Shown here one piece after another: positions 18,592 through 25,954 of a DNA stretch of 51,193 nt. Within the stretch, counting starts at the first letter, position 1, and each line of letters opens with the position of its first letter. The notes beneath the pieces are model-generated. The model was not told the origin of the DNA. It did no database searches and was given only the letters and a program-made list of their open reading frames with translations. The position numbers and the translations under genes were made by a program. Origin of the DNA: Prevotella sp. CAG:924. Its GTDB lineage: Bacteria; Bacteroidota; Bacteroidia; Bacteroidales; Bacteroidaceae. Location of the stretch: assembly GCA_000431975.1 (NCBI GenBank), contig HF988608.1:1-51193 (forward strand). Direction: 5' to 3'.

Positions 18592-19284
18592 TTATTCAAC
18601 TGATTTAGGATCAATCTTGATACCCCTACTCATTGTACTCGAAATAAAGATACTCTTAATGTATGTACCTTTGGCAGCAGCAGGCTTCAACTTAATGACA
18701 GTGGCAATAAATTCCTTGGCATTACCATAGATCTGCTCAGCGGTCATAGAAACCTTACCGATGGAAGTATGAACGATACCAGCCTTATCTACCTTGAAAT
18801 CAATCTTACCTTGCTTCACTTCCTTCACGGCCTTTGCCACATCCATGGTTACAGTACCGCTCTTGGGGTTAGGCATCAAGCCACGAGGACCGAGGAAACG
18901 GCCCAAAGGACCTACCTTACCCATGCATGAAGGCATAGTGATGATAACATCAACGTCGGTCCAACCGCCTTTGATCTTATCGATATATTCGTCAAGGCCA
19001 ACATAGTCTGCACCTGCAGCCTTAGCAGCCTCTTCCTGATCAGGAGTACAGAGACAGAGTACACGTACCTGCTTGCCTGTTCCGTTAGGCAGAGAAACAA
19101 CGCCACGAACCATCTGATTGGCCTTGCGAGGATCAACACCCAGACGGATGTCGATGTCGAGAGAGGCGTCAAACTTGGTGGTGGTGATCTCCTTTACCAG
19201 TTCGGATGCTTCCTTCAGCGTGTACAACTTCCCTGCTTCAACCTTCTCAGCGACCAGCTTTTGATTTTTTGTAAGCTTACTCAT
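18592..19284 (-). CDS. rplA: 50S ribosomal protein L1
   Basis: A 230-residue protein of the L1 stalk. The signature region is MGKVGPLGRFLGPRGLMPNP, with the RNA-binding N- and C-terminal halves around it (GTVTMDVAKAVKEVKQGK; FIATVIKLKPAAAKGTYIK). It follows rplK by 25 bases. L1 commonly represses its own operon by binding the rplK leader; no matching site was established here. Confidence 0.98.
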   Translation of the reverse strand: MSKLTKNQKLVAEKVEAGKLYTLKEASELVKEITTTKFDASLDIDIRLGVDPRKANQMVRGVVSLPNGTGKQVRVLCLCTPDQEEAAKAAGADYVGLDEYIDKIKGGWTDVDVIITMPSCMGKVGPLGRFLGPRGLMPNPKSGTVTMDVAKAVKEVKQGKIDFKVDKAGIVHTSIGKVSMTAEQIYGNAKEFIATVIKLKPAAAKGTYIKSIFISSTMSRGIKIDPKSVE

Positions 19285-19309
19285 TGTTTACAATTGAAGT
19301 GTTAAACGA

Positions 19310-19750
19310 TTATTTACCAGGGAAGTCCCCTTTTACAGTGATACCCATACTACGAGCGGTACCAGCAATCAGCTTCATTGCGCTCTCAACTGTGAAGCAA
19401 TTGAGATCGTTCATCTTGTCCTCTGCAATGGCCTTGATCTGATCCCATGTTACGCTACCCACCTTATTACGGTTGGGCTGGCCTGAACCAGACTTTAACT
19501 TCGCAGCTTCCTTGAGCTGTACAGCTGCAGGAGGAGTCTTGATGATGAAGCTAAAAGACTTGTCGGTGTAGTAAGTGATAACAACTGGCAATACCTTGCC
19601 GGCCTTATCCTGGGTACGGGCATTGAACTCCTTGCAGAATCCCATGATATTAATACCCTTGGAACCAAGAGCAGGACCTACGGGAGGTGAAGGATTTGCA
19701 GCGCCACCTTTAATCTGTAATTTGATTAATCCAGCAACTTCTTTAGCCAT
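19310..19750 (-). CDS. rplK: 50S ribosomal protein L11
   Basis: A 146-residue protein of the GTPase-associated centre. It carries the N-terminal KLQIKGGAANPSPPVGPALG motif (Pro-rich, binds factors) and the C-terminal rRNA-binding domain ending in CFTVESAMKLIAGTARSMGI. It is the first gene of the rplKAJL ribosomal block, 52 bases after nusG. Confidence 0.99.
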   Translation of the reverse strand: MAKEVAGLIKLQIKGGAANPSPPVGPALGSKGINIMGFCKEFNARTQDKAGKVLPVVITYYTDKSFSFIIKTPPAAVQLKEAAKLKSGSGQPNRNKVGSVTWDQIKAIAEDKMNDLNCFTVESAMKLIAGTARSMGITVKGDFPGK

Positions 19751-19802
19751 TTTTTTTTAAAATAATTTTGATTGATGTATAAAAGACGCACAGAGTCCGT
19801 AA

Positions 19803-20369
19803 CTACTCTACCGCCTTTTCAACTTGCATAAAACCAAGCTCTAACGGAGTCTTACGTCCGAAGATCTTCACCATCACTTTCAGTTTGCGCTTTTCGGCAT
19901 TCACCTCCTCGATGATACCCTCAAAGCCTGTGAATGAACCATCGGTTACCCGTACAGTGTCACCGACATAGAAAGGAACAGAGGTATCTCCCTCTATCTC
20001 TGTCTCTGTCGCTGCGCCCAACATACGGTTGATATCCGATTCGGGTACAGGTTCAGGATTGTCCAAACCACCCAGGAATCCAAGGCAATTAGGCAAGAAA
20101 CGAAGTGTCGATGCCACATCGCCCACGAGCTTAGCTTCAACAAACACATAACCGGGCAGAGAAATCTTTTCTTTCTCTACTCGTTTACCATTGCGCTGCG
20201 TAACATGCTTCTCCATTGGGATCAATATCTGATAGACATTCTCCTCTAAGAGCTTGTTGAGCTTCATCTCGGCCTCGATATATTCCTTTAACTTAGCCTC
20301 CTTGCCACTCACAGCACGCAACACATACCAGTGTTTCTCAACTGGCATTCTATTATTTGTTTGAGCCAT
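19803..20369 (-). CDS. nusG: Transcription termination/antitermination protein NusG
   Basis: A 188-residue elongation factor that binds RNA polymerase and couples it to Rho or to the ribosome. The NGN domain starts KHWYVLRAVSGKEAKLKEYI and includes RKLPGYVF-like SLPGYVFVEAKL. The C-terminal KOW domain has GDTVRVTDGSFTGFEGIIEE. The ATG at 20367-20369, 10 bases after secE, is chosen; an in-frame TTG nine codons upstream would overlap secE. Confidence 0.97.
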   Translation of the reverse strand: MAQTNNRMPVEKHWYVLRAVSGKEAKLKEYIEAEMKLNKLLEENVYQILIPMEKHVTQRNGKRVEKEKISLPGYVFVEAKLVGDVASTLRFLPNCLGFLGGLDNPEPVPESDINRMLGAATETEIEGDTSVPFYVGDTVRVTDGSFTGFEGIIEEVNAEKRKLKVMVKIFGRKTPLELGFMQVEKAVE

Positions 20370-20379
20370 TTCCCTGAGA

Positions 20380-20571
20380 TTAATTTGGATAGACAACCTT
20401 CATCACATACTCGAACACCGTGTCCATGGCGAGCACAACCAATGCAATGACAAGGGAAGCAGATAATACAACCATTGCACTGTGTGTAAGCTCAGCCCGC
20501 GACGGCCAAGTGGTCTTATGCGCAAGCTCGTCGTAGCAAGTCTTGCAGTAATTAACTATCCTCTTAAACAT
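20380..20571 (-). CDS. secE: Protein translocase subunit SecE
   Basis: A 63-residue single-span SecE of the short type. It has the amphipathic surface helix with the conserved TTWPSRAELTHSAMVVL segment followed by one membrane helix (SASLVIALVVLAMDTVFEYV). It completes the SecYEG channel in the inner membrane. The ATG at 20569-20571 gives the normal length; the longer frame runs back into the tRNA-Trp gene. Confidence 0.95.
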   Translation of the reverse strand: MFKRIVNYCKTCYDELAHKTTWPSRAELTHSAMVVLSASLVIALVVLAMDTVFEYVMKVVYPN

Positions 20572-20584
20572 ATTATCTTTATTT

Positions 20585-20660
20585 TGGCACGGGTTGAAAG
20601 ACTCGAACTCTCGACACCTGGTTTTGGAGACCAGTGCTCTACCAACTGAGCTAAACCCGT
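20585..20660 (-). tRNA. tRNA-Trp (CCA anticodon)
   Basis: Full cloverleaf on the minus strand: acceptor stem ACGGGTT/AACCCGT, D-arm GCTC...GAGC, anticodon loop CTCCAAA with anticodon CCA, and T-arm GAGAGTTCGAGTCTTTC. Unlike the other tRNAs of this window, CCA directly follows the discriminator G in the DNA (20585-20587). It lies between tuf and secE, its usual site in Bacteroidetes. Confidence 0.97.
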
Positions 20661-20665
20661 AAGGA

Positions 20666-20693
20666 AGTCTCCGCAACCGCAGTTGCGGAGACT
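20666..20693 (-). promoter_or_regulatory. Perfect hairpin between tuf and tRNA-Trp
   Basis: AGTCTCCGCAA (20666-20676) pairs perfectly with TTGCGGAGACT (20683-20693), 6-base loop, ending 5 bases before the tRNA-Trp 5' end. No U-tract follows, so a processing signal that separates tuf mRNA from the tRNA is more likely than a terminator. Confidence 0.6.
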
Positions 20694-20742
20694 GATATTT
20701 CGTAGAATATTATTCTAGAAACTTAAGAAGAGAGAAAGCTAA

Positions 20743-21951
20743 TTATCCCTGCTCATCAACATCCTCAAGGATCTTGGTGATCTGGCCAGAACCAACGGTA
20801 CGTCCACCCTCACGGATAGCGAAACGCAGACCCTCGTTGATAGCAACCTTATAGATCAGGGTAACCTCGATCTCAACGTTATCACCAGGCATTACCATGT
20901 CTACACCCTCGGGGAGCTTAATCTCACCGGTGCAGTCCATAGTACGGAGGTAGAACTGAGGACGATACTTGTTGCCGAAAGGAGTATGACGGCCACCCTC
21001 TTCCTTCTTCAGCACGTAGATAGATGCCTTGAAGTGATCGTGAGGAGTGATAGCACCCGGGTGCACAACTACCATACCACGCTTAACCTCGTCCTTATCG
21101 ATACCGCGGAGCAGCAGACCTACATTATCACCAGCCTCACCCTCGGGCAGAGTCTTGCGGAACATCTCAACACCAGTGATCACAGACTTCTTGTCCTCAC
21201 CGAGACCAAGGAGCTGAACCTCATCACCGATCTTGCACTTACCAGTCTCGATACGACCAGTTGCTACAGTACCACGGCCAGTGATAGAGAACACATCCTC
21301 TACAGGCATCAAGAAGGGCTTATCAACCTCGCGAACAGGCTCCTGAATCCACTCATCAACAGTATTCATCAGCTCCATAACGCTGTCTTCCCACTTAGCA
21401 ACACCATTCAGTGCACCGAGGGCAGAACCACAAACGATAGGAGTATCCTCTTCGTATCCGTAAGAAGTAACGAGATCCTGAACGTCCATCTTAACCAGGT
21501 CGATCATCTCCTCATCAATTTCAGGGTCGTCGCACTTGTTCAAGAACACAACCAAGCGAGGAACGTTTACCTGGCGAGCCAGCAGCACGTGCTCACGTGT
21601 CTGAGGCATAGGACCATCGGTAGCAGCTACAACGAGGATAGCACCATCCATCTGAGCGGCACCAGTTACCATGTTCTTCACATAGTCAGCGTGACCCGGA
21701 CAGTCTACGTGTGCGTAGTGACGCTTCTCAGTCTCGTACTCGATATGAGCGGTGTTGATGGTGATACCGCGCTCCTTCTCCTCAGGAGCATTGTCGATCT
21801 GATCGAACGACTTCACATCCTCACCTGTGCCCAGACGATCATGCAGCACCTTAGAGATAGCTGCGGTCAGAGTAGTCTTACCGTGGTCAACGTGACCAAT
21901 TGTACCAATGTTTACATGCGGTTTAGTGCGCACGTACGTCTCTTTAGCCAT
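20743..21951 (-). CDS. tuf: Translation elongation factor Tu
   Basis: A 402-residue GTPase that delivers aminoacyl-tRNA to the ribosome. All G motifs are present: GHVDHGKT (P-loop), DCPGHADYVKNM, NKCDDPE and SALG. Domains 2 and 3 are complete, ending in FAIREGGRTVGSGQITKI. It lies downstream of the tRNA Tyr-Gly-Thr cluster with no promoter visible in the 91-base spacer after tRNA-Thr(GGU), so it should be made from a common tRNA-tuf transcript. The large opposite-strand frame at 20986-21972 is a shadow caused by biased codons. Confidence 0.99.
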   Translation of the reverse strand: MAKETYVRTKPHVNIGTIGHVDHGKTTLTAAISKVLHDRLGTGEDVKSFDQIDNAPEEKERGITINTAHIEYETEKRHYAHVDCPGHADYVKNMVTGAAQMDGAILVVAATDGPMPQTREHVLLARQVNVPRLVVFLNKCDDPEIDEEMIDLVKMDVQDLVTSYGYEEDTPIVCGSALGALNGVAKWEDSVMELMNTVDEWIQEPVREVDKPFLMPVEDVFSITGRGTVATGRIETGKCKIGDEVQLLGLGEDKKSVITGVEMFRKTLPEGEAGDNVGLLLRGIDKDEVKRGMVVVHPGAITPHDHFKASIYVLKKEEGGRHTPFGNKYRPQFYLRTMDCTGEIKLPEGVDMVMPGDNVEIEVTLIYKVAINEGLRFAIREGGRTVGSGQITKILEDVDEQG

Positions 21952-22042
21952 AGCTTTACTTTTTTATATTAATCAATTAAATTATCTATGAGATAAATTG
22001 TGTTTCTTCAGAGCTTAGTAAAAAACACTGCCCTAGAAGTAG

Positions 22043-22114
<72 letters not shown>

Positions 22115-22125
22115 AAGGTTTTTAG

Positions 22126-22198
22126 AGCGGAAAACGGGGCTCAAACCCGCGACCCCCAGCTTGGAAGGCTAGTGCTCTATCAACTGAGCTATTTCCGC
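22126..22198 (-). tRNA. tRNA-Gly (UCC anticodon)
   Basis: Cloverleaf with acceptor GCGGAAA/TTTCCGC-type pairing, D-arm GCTC...GAGC, anticodon stem CTAGC/GCTGG with loop CTTCCAA (anticodon TCC), and T-arm GCGGGTTTGAGCCCCGT. CCA is not encoded. Placed between tRNA-Tyr and tRNA-Thr(GGU), 11 bases from the latter. Confidence 0.96.
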
Positions 22199-22224
22199 AA
22201 GATTGAAATCCTCTTTCTAAAAAG

Positions 22225-22307
22225 TGGGTGGTGATGGATTCGAACCACCGAAGGCAAGAGCCAGCAGATTTACAGTCTGCCCCATTTGGCCACTCTGGTA
22301 ACCACCC
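22225..22307 (-). tRNA. tRNA-Tyr (GUA anticodon)
   Basis: An 83-base class II tRNA with a long variable arm, acceptor GGGTGGT/ACCACCC, anticodon GTA in loop CTGTAAA and T-loop TTCGAAT. CCA is not encoded. It is now the first complete tRNA of the tuf cluster, because the tRNA-Thr(UGU) expected before it is only a 3' fragment. Confidence 0.97.
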
Positions 22308-22370
22308 GATTCATTAAACATTTGTCTCCACTCCAGCTCCTCTGAGCTTTCTCCGTGATCCTCCTTTCGG

Positions 22371-22414
22371 AGAGCCTCTTGTCGGATTCGAACCAACGAC
22401 CCCGAGATTACAAA
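22371..22414. repeat. 44-bp exact direct repeat, copy A (att-like)
   Basis: Identical, base for base and in the same orientation, to 29844-29887. The identity stops sharply at the anticodon-loop side (22415 a versus 29888 t) and two bases beyond the tRNA 3' end on the other side. Such duplicated tRNA 3' halves are the usual left and right ends of DNA integrated by a tyrosine recombinase. Confidence 0.9.
22373..22414 (-). pseudogene. 3' fragment of tRNA-Thr(UGU), likely attachment-site remnant
   Basis: These 42 bases are identical to the 3' part of the intact tRNA-Thr(UGU) at 29846-29919, from the first base of the anticodon loop to the discriminator base. The 5' part (acceptor 5' strand, D-arm, half anticodon stem) is absent and unrelated DNA stands there. 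It sits directly upstream of tRNA-Tyr, where an intact tRNA-Thr(UGU) begins the cluster in E. coli and, as I recall, in Bacteroides. It cannot give a functional tRNA. Confidence 0.93.
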
Positions 22415-22710
22415 ACAGCATGTCTCCCCTATATTTATCGGGGTGAGCCTATATTCCCTCCACACAGGCCAAAAACCGCCAAATACCGGGATCGGCATTG
22501 TTTTTAGAGTTAAGAACAAAATATGATGCCAAAGGAACCTGTTTCCGGTGCTGACCGGTTATAACCTGGCAGGAATTAAAGGCATTGGCAGCCGAAGGCT
22601 CTCTTATTATGTCAAAAGACACTCATCTTTTTTGCATAACATCTCATTGTGAGGATACACAAGACCATCCATACCTTATTTTATAGGCATCCCTATCCTA
22701 TCTACACCTA
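22415..22710. other. Spacer upstream of the tRNA fragment, no gene seen
   Basis: About 300 bases with no coding sign. On the minus strand, which should supply the promoter for tRNA-Tyr to tuf, no exact TAnnTTTG box is found between 22310 and 22790. The nearest is TTCCTTTG at 22530-22537, with no good -33 partner. A short hairpin, CCGGT/ACCGG, lies at 22545-22558. Confidence 0.5.
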
Positions 22711-22742
22711 AAAACAATGCAGCCGATCGGAATCCGACCGGC
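22711..22742 (-). terminator. Likely terminator after the small membrane protein gene
   Basis: An imperfect inverted repeat at 22722-22742 (GCCGATCGG and CCGACCGGC) is followed on the minus strand by TGCATTGTTTTTAGG. It would end transcription coming from the 7.4 kb segment before it reaches tRNA-Tyr and tuf. Confidence 0.5.
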
Positions 22743-22793
22743 TACAAAGGATAGTATGAACCAACAACTGTAATCCATATCAGTTTCTGACCA

Positions 22794-22946
22794 TCAATGG
22801 AGTATCCCGAAATAGATATAGCCCAGAATAGCCAACAGCACGAGAACGACAATACTGCGGATCAGACAACTTGCCACCTTCTTGATGATAATTACACCAA
22901 GAATGATGGCTACCAGGATCGTAATAAAATAACCTATATTTTCCAT
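22794..22946 (-). CDS. Small membrane protein, 50 residues
   Basis: Begins MENIGYFITILVAIILGVII and has two hydrophobic helices (about residues 5-22 and 27-48) separated by a basic turn (KKVASCLIRS). Small two-span proteins of this kind are common but I do not recognise the family. It is the last gene of the segment bounded by the tRNA-Thr repeats and is followed by a terminator-like hairpin. A longer start at 22979 is possible but lacks support. Confidence 0.6.
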   Translation of the reverse strand: MENIGYFITILVAIILGVIIIKKVASCLIRSIVVLVLLAILGYIYFGILH

Positions 22947-23008
22947 AAAAGATATAATTGCATTATGAGTGTTTAACAATTATGTCCGCCATCTAACCTA
23001 AGTGTTCT

Positions 23009-23905
23009 TTAGAATAGCGACAGGAAATTTCCCGGGATAGGTGTCGAGAAGCGCAATGGCTTATGCGTCACAGGATGATAGAAACACAGTACGTAGGCAT
23101 GGAGACAAAGACGTCCCAAGGGATCGTCACCATTACCATATTTCACATCACCACATACCGGATGCCCCATGTCGGCCGAGTGCACGCGGATCTGGTTCTT
23201 ACGTCCTGTCTCCAGTTTGAATTCCACAAGTGAGTGATCGGCCGTGCGCCGTAAGGTTCTGAAATGTGTCACGGCATATTTGCCCCCGTTGTCAACGGGT
23301 GAGGAGAACGTGAAATAAGCCTTATTGTCCATCAGCCAGTTGGCGATGGTGCCCTCATCATCCTCCATCTCACCGGAGAGGACAGCCACATAACGGCGGG
23401 GAAACACAGGGGGGGGGCCAACCCCCCCAAACACGGTGTGATGCCAATCCGCCTCAAGAGCCAATGCCGTCTGTTTGTCCTTGGCATAGATCATCAGCCC
23501 GCTCGTGTCACGGTCGAGACGATGGACGACATGTGCCGTCTTACGCTGACCCGACTTGCGGAAATAATCATCGAGGACAGCCTTCACATTGAGCGTGCTA
23601 TGACCGGCAGCCATCGACAGGATGCCTACGTTCTTCTCTATCACGACGAGATAGGCGTCCTCATAGACGATCTTCAGATAGCGGCTGTGGAACATATCGT
23701 TGCGCTTCGTCAGCGAGACACGGATCTTCATGCCGGGCTCGAGCGGATAGTCAAACTGGGTGACGGTCTTGCCATTCACCTTGATGCCATGGCCCTGTAA
23801 CGTCGCCTTTATCTTTGTCCGGCTCTGACGTAGATGGGCAAGCAACCAGTCGAGGAGCTTTGCAGGCTCCTCAACGGTATAACTGTCGTATTGATTATTT
23901 ATCAT
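23009..23905 (-). CDS. RluA family RNA pseudouridine synthase with S4 domain
   Basis: A 298-residue enzyme that isomerises uridine to pseudouridine in rRNA; the exact site is not known. Residues 1-70 form an S4-like RNA-binding domain, and the catalytic motif HRLDRDTSG has its Asp at 131. Residues about 159-169 (FGGVGPPPVFP) are an insertion just before the conserved RRYVAVLSGE strand. They are encoded by a G7/C9 inverted repeat (plus-strand G9 at 23409-23417, C7 at 23422-23428). Gain or loss of one base there would shift the frame and remove the C-terminal half. The frame is open in this sequence. Confidence 0.93.
   Translation of the reverse strand: MINNQYDSYTVEEPAKLLDWLLAHLRQSRTKIKATLQGHGIKVNGKTVTQFDYPLEPGMKIRVSLTKRNDMFHSRYLKIVYEDAYLVVIEKNVGILSMAAGHSTLNVKAVLDDYFRKSGQRKTAHVVHRLDRDTSGLMIYAKDKQTALALEADWHHTVFGGVGPPPVFPRRYVAVLSGEMEDDEGTIANWLMDNKAYFTFSSPVDNGGKYAVTHFRTLRRTADHSLVEFKLETGRKNQIRVHSADMGHPVCGDVKYGNGDDPLGRLCLHAYVLCFYHPVTHKPLRFSTPIPGNFLSLF
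23409..23428. repeat. Homopolymer hairpin inside the pseudouridine synthase gene
   Basis: Nine G (23409-23417), CCAA, then seven C (23422-23428), which can fold back on itself. Long G/C runs like this are slippage hot spots. It encodes the extra Gly/Pro-rich loop of the enzyme. It could be a phase-variable tract or a place prone to assembly error. Confidence 0.85.
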
Positions 23906-23975
23906 TGATTCTTAGATTTCACTGAATGCTTATAACAGATGAACGACGGCGACCTCACCGTCTCCTCATCTATCC

Positions 23976-25175
23976 TCACTCCTTCCGCTTCCAGATGGAG
24001 ATAATCTTATGCCGGATGGCAATGAGATTGCAGAGCGAGACGATGACGAAGAGTACCAGACCCAGGATGAGGGCAGGCAGCAACGAGCCATCGTCAAGAT
24101 CGGGGAACAGCGTGAGTATCACGTCCATATAATAGTTGCGGACGAAGAAAAGCACCACGAGAGCGATCAGCAGAACAGCCACATTCAGTCCGATGGTAAG
24201 CAACTGATAGGGACGGGCCACGCTGCCGGGAGAATAGCCTATCAAAAGCAGATTCTCCAGCTTCGATGAGTTCTTCTGTACCAGCAGGTAGATGCTCAGC
24301 ATGAGGATATAGAAGCTCAAGACAGAGATCACCAGACCGACAGCCATCACCATCGTCACCATCAGACGCAGGAAATAGGTGGTCTTCTCAGCATCCAACT
24401 TATTGTCTTCCACCTCATAACCCTTCTTATCAAGGTATTTCGTCACGTTCTCATCAGCCGGATTGCCGACCTTACAGATCAGACGGGTGGGATCACTATG
24501 CTGAGAGGGAGCGAAGTAGCCGTTGCTCCAATCCATGAAGGCCTGAGGCACAAGGATGGTATTCAGGCGTGACGAGAATCCGATCACCTTTCCCTTGAAA
24601 CGCTGCTGATGACCGTTGCCCTGGATGAAAATCGAGAAATCGATCATACCTACAAGACCATCGCTGAGCTTAGGCAAGGAATGTGACTGGGCAAAGCCGA
24701 AATTATACATTGTTATATATGTACGCGGAAGGATAATAGGCACCTCCGACGCTCCCGGAGTATAGTGCCACTGAGAAAGCGGCACATCAATAAACTCGTC
24801 AGGTATGGACTCAAAGAACAGCTCCGAGTTGAGTACATTGGTACCGTTCACACCCATGTGTGCGTCTACCTTATATTCCGTAGAGGTGAATTTGCCGACA
24901 GCCGTAGCAAATGGCTGTGCGGCAAGATCGTCTTCCTCGGCTTGCGAGAAACTGTTGGTATTGCCTGAGATGGTATTGGCCATACCGATTTTCTTACTGA
25001 CTATCAGATAATCGGCCTTCATGAATGAATCCTCGGCCGTGAACACCGGTGACACATCATGATAGAACTGATAGCCCAACAAGACAATGAGCATACCAAA
25101 GAGGTTGGCAAAGAAGAAACCGATAAACTGCGGTATGCTGATATGCTGACGAAGCAGCTTCCAAACTAAATTCAT
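23976..25175 (-). CDS. ABC transporter permease, FtsX-like
   Basis: A 399-residue membrane protein of the FtsX/LolC/MacB type: an N-terminal membrane helix (residues 15-38), a periplasmic domain of about 220 residues, and three helices near 267-295, 325-350 and 368-390. The C-terminal block VLSFYILMLSIYLLVQKNSS followed by KLENLLLIGYSPGSVARPYQ is typical. With the ATPase gene 74 bases upstream it forms one transporter, probably acting on a lipid, lipoprotein or envelope process; substrate unknown. Confidence 0.88.
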   Translation of the reverse strand: MNLVWKLLRQHISIPQFIGFFFANLFGMLIVLLGYQFYHDVSPVFTAEDSFMKADYLIVSKKIGMANTISGNTNSFSQAEEDDLAAQPFATAVGKFTSTEYKVDAHMGVNGTNVLNSELFFESIPDEFIDVPLSQWHYTPGASEVPIILPRTYITMYNFGFAQSHSLPKLSDGLVGMIDFSIFIQGNGHQQRFKGKVIGFSSRLNTILVPQAFMDWSNGYFAPSQHSDPTRLICKVGNPADENVTKYLDKKGYEVEDNKLDAEKTTYFLRLMVTMVMAVGLVISVLSFYILMLSIYLLVQKNSSKLENLLLIGYSPGSVARPYQLLTIGLNVAVLLIALVVLFFVRNYYMDVILTLFPDLDDGSLLPALILGLVLFVIVSLCNLIAIRHKIISIWKRKE

Positions 25176-25249
25176 TCTTTATATGCTTTTATTCCTAAGC
25201 GGTTTTCCGAATACCTTTTCAAATAAGGCTATCCGGAATCGGAAATATG

Positions 25250-25894
25250 TTAGAGATGGTAGGTCTTCTCATAATCGAGATTCATGTGCTTACCGATACT
25301 CGTCACGATCACGCCTGCTCCCTGGGCTTTGGCCTCTGTCATCATGATGTCGCCCATGATCTCTGAGTTGTGGTCGTCGAGATGGGAGATAGGCTCATCG
25401 GCGAGGATAAAATCGAAAGGCTGCACGAGCGCACGGATCATCGCCACACGCTGCTGCTGACCGAACGACATACGGCCAATCTTCTGATCGAGCTTGTCAA
25501 TGATGCCCAGGCGCTCGAACCATTCCTCTATCTCACGGTCGGTCTTCCAGCCCGTGATGTGATTCTTGATCTGAATATTCTCACGTGCCGTCAGCTCCGG
25601 AAAGAGACGCAGCTCCTGAAAGAGATGGCTGACATGGTGCTGACGCATGTCGACCCAATCACGGACACGAAAATCCTTCGTCACCTGATCGTCAAAAAGC
25701 ACCTTGCCCGTATAGTCATGCCGGTAGCCGACGATATAACTGCAGAACGTACTCTTTCCCATACCCGAATTGGCCTCGATGAGATAGAGATGTCCCTTCC
25801 TGAATACTACATCCTGCTTCCAGATTTCCGAATGAAGATCATCGCGCTGGGCGAAGACCTGCGGAAGCACATTGATAAGATGAATTGATTCCAT
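25250..25894 (-). CDS. ABC transporter ATP-binding protein with altered motifs
   Basis: A 214-residue ATPase of the LolD/MacB size class; an alternative ATG at 25918 would add 8 residues. Walker A is ANSGMGKST (residues 41-49), where the first Gly is Ala. The signature is MSFGQQQR (142-149), Walker B with catalytic Glu is ILADEP (163-168), and the D-loop is HLDD. At the H-loop, VIVTSIG has Ser (199) where His is normal. It energises the FtsX-like permease encoded downstream. Loss of the switch His suggests unusual or slow hydrolysis, but this is inference from sequence. Confidence 0.9.
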   Translation of the reverse strand: MESIHLINVLPQVFAQRDDLHSEIWKQDVVFRKGHLYLIEANSGMGKSTFCSYIVGYRHDYTGKVLFDDQVTKDFRVRDWVDMRQHHVSHLFQELRLFPELTARENIQIKNHITGWKTDREIEEWFERLGIIDKLDQKIGRMSFGQQQRVAMIRALVQPFDFILADEPISHLDDHNSEIMGDIMMTEAKAQGAGVIVTSIGKHMNLDYEKTYHL

Positions 25895-25954
25895 TGAATG
25901 ATTATTTATAATACGCATAACCGGAGATGGCGGACCGTTCCGTCGTCCTCCGAG

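Noticed and set aside
22217..22519. Minus-strand frame of 100 codons
   Set aside because: It runs through tRNA-Tyr and the tRNA-Thr fragment and is not a gene.
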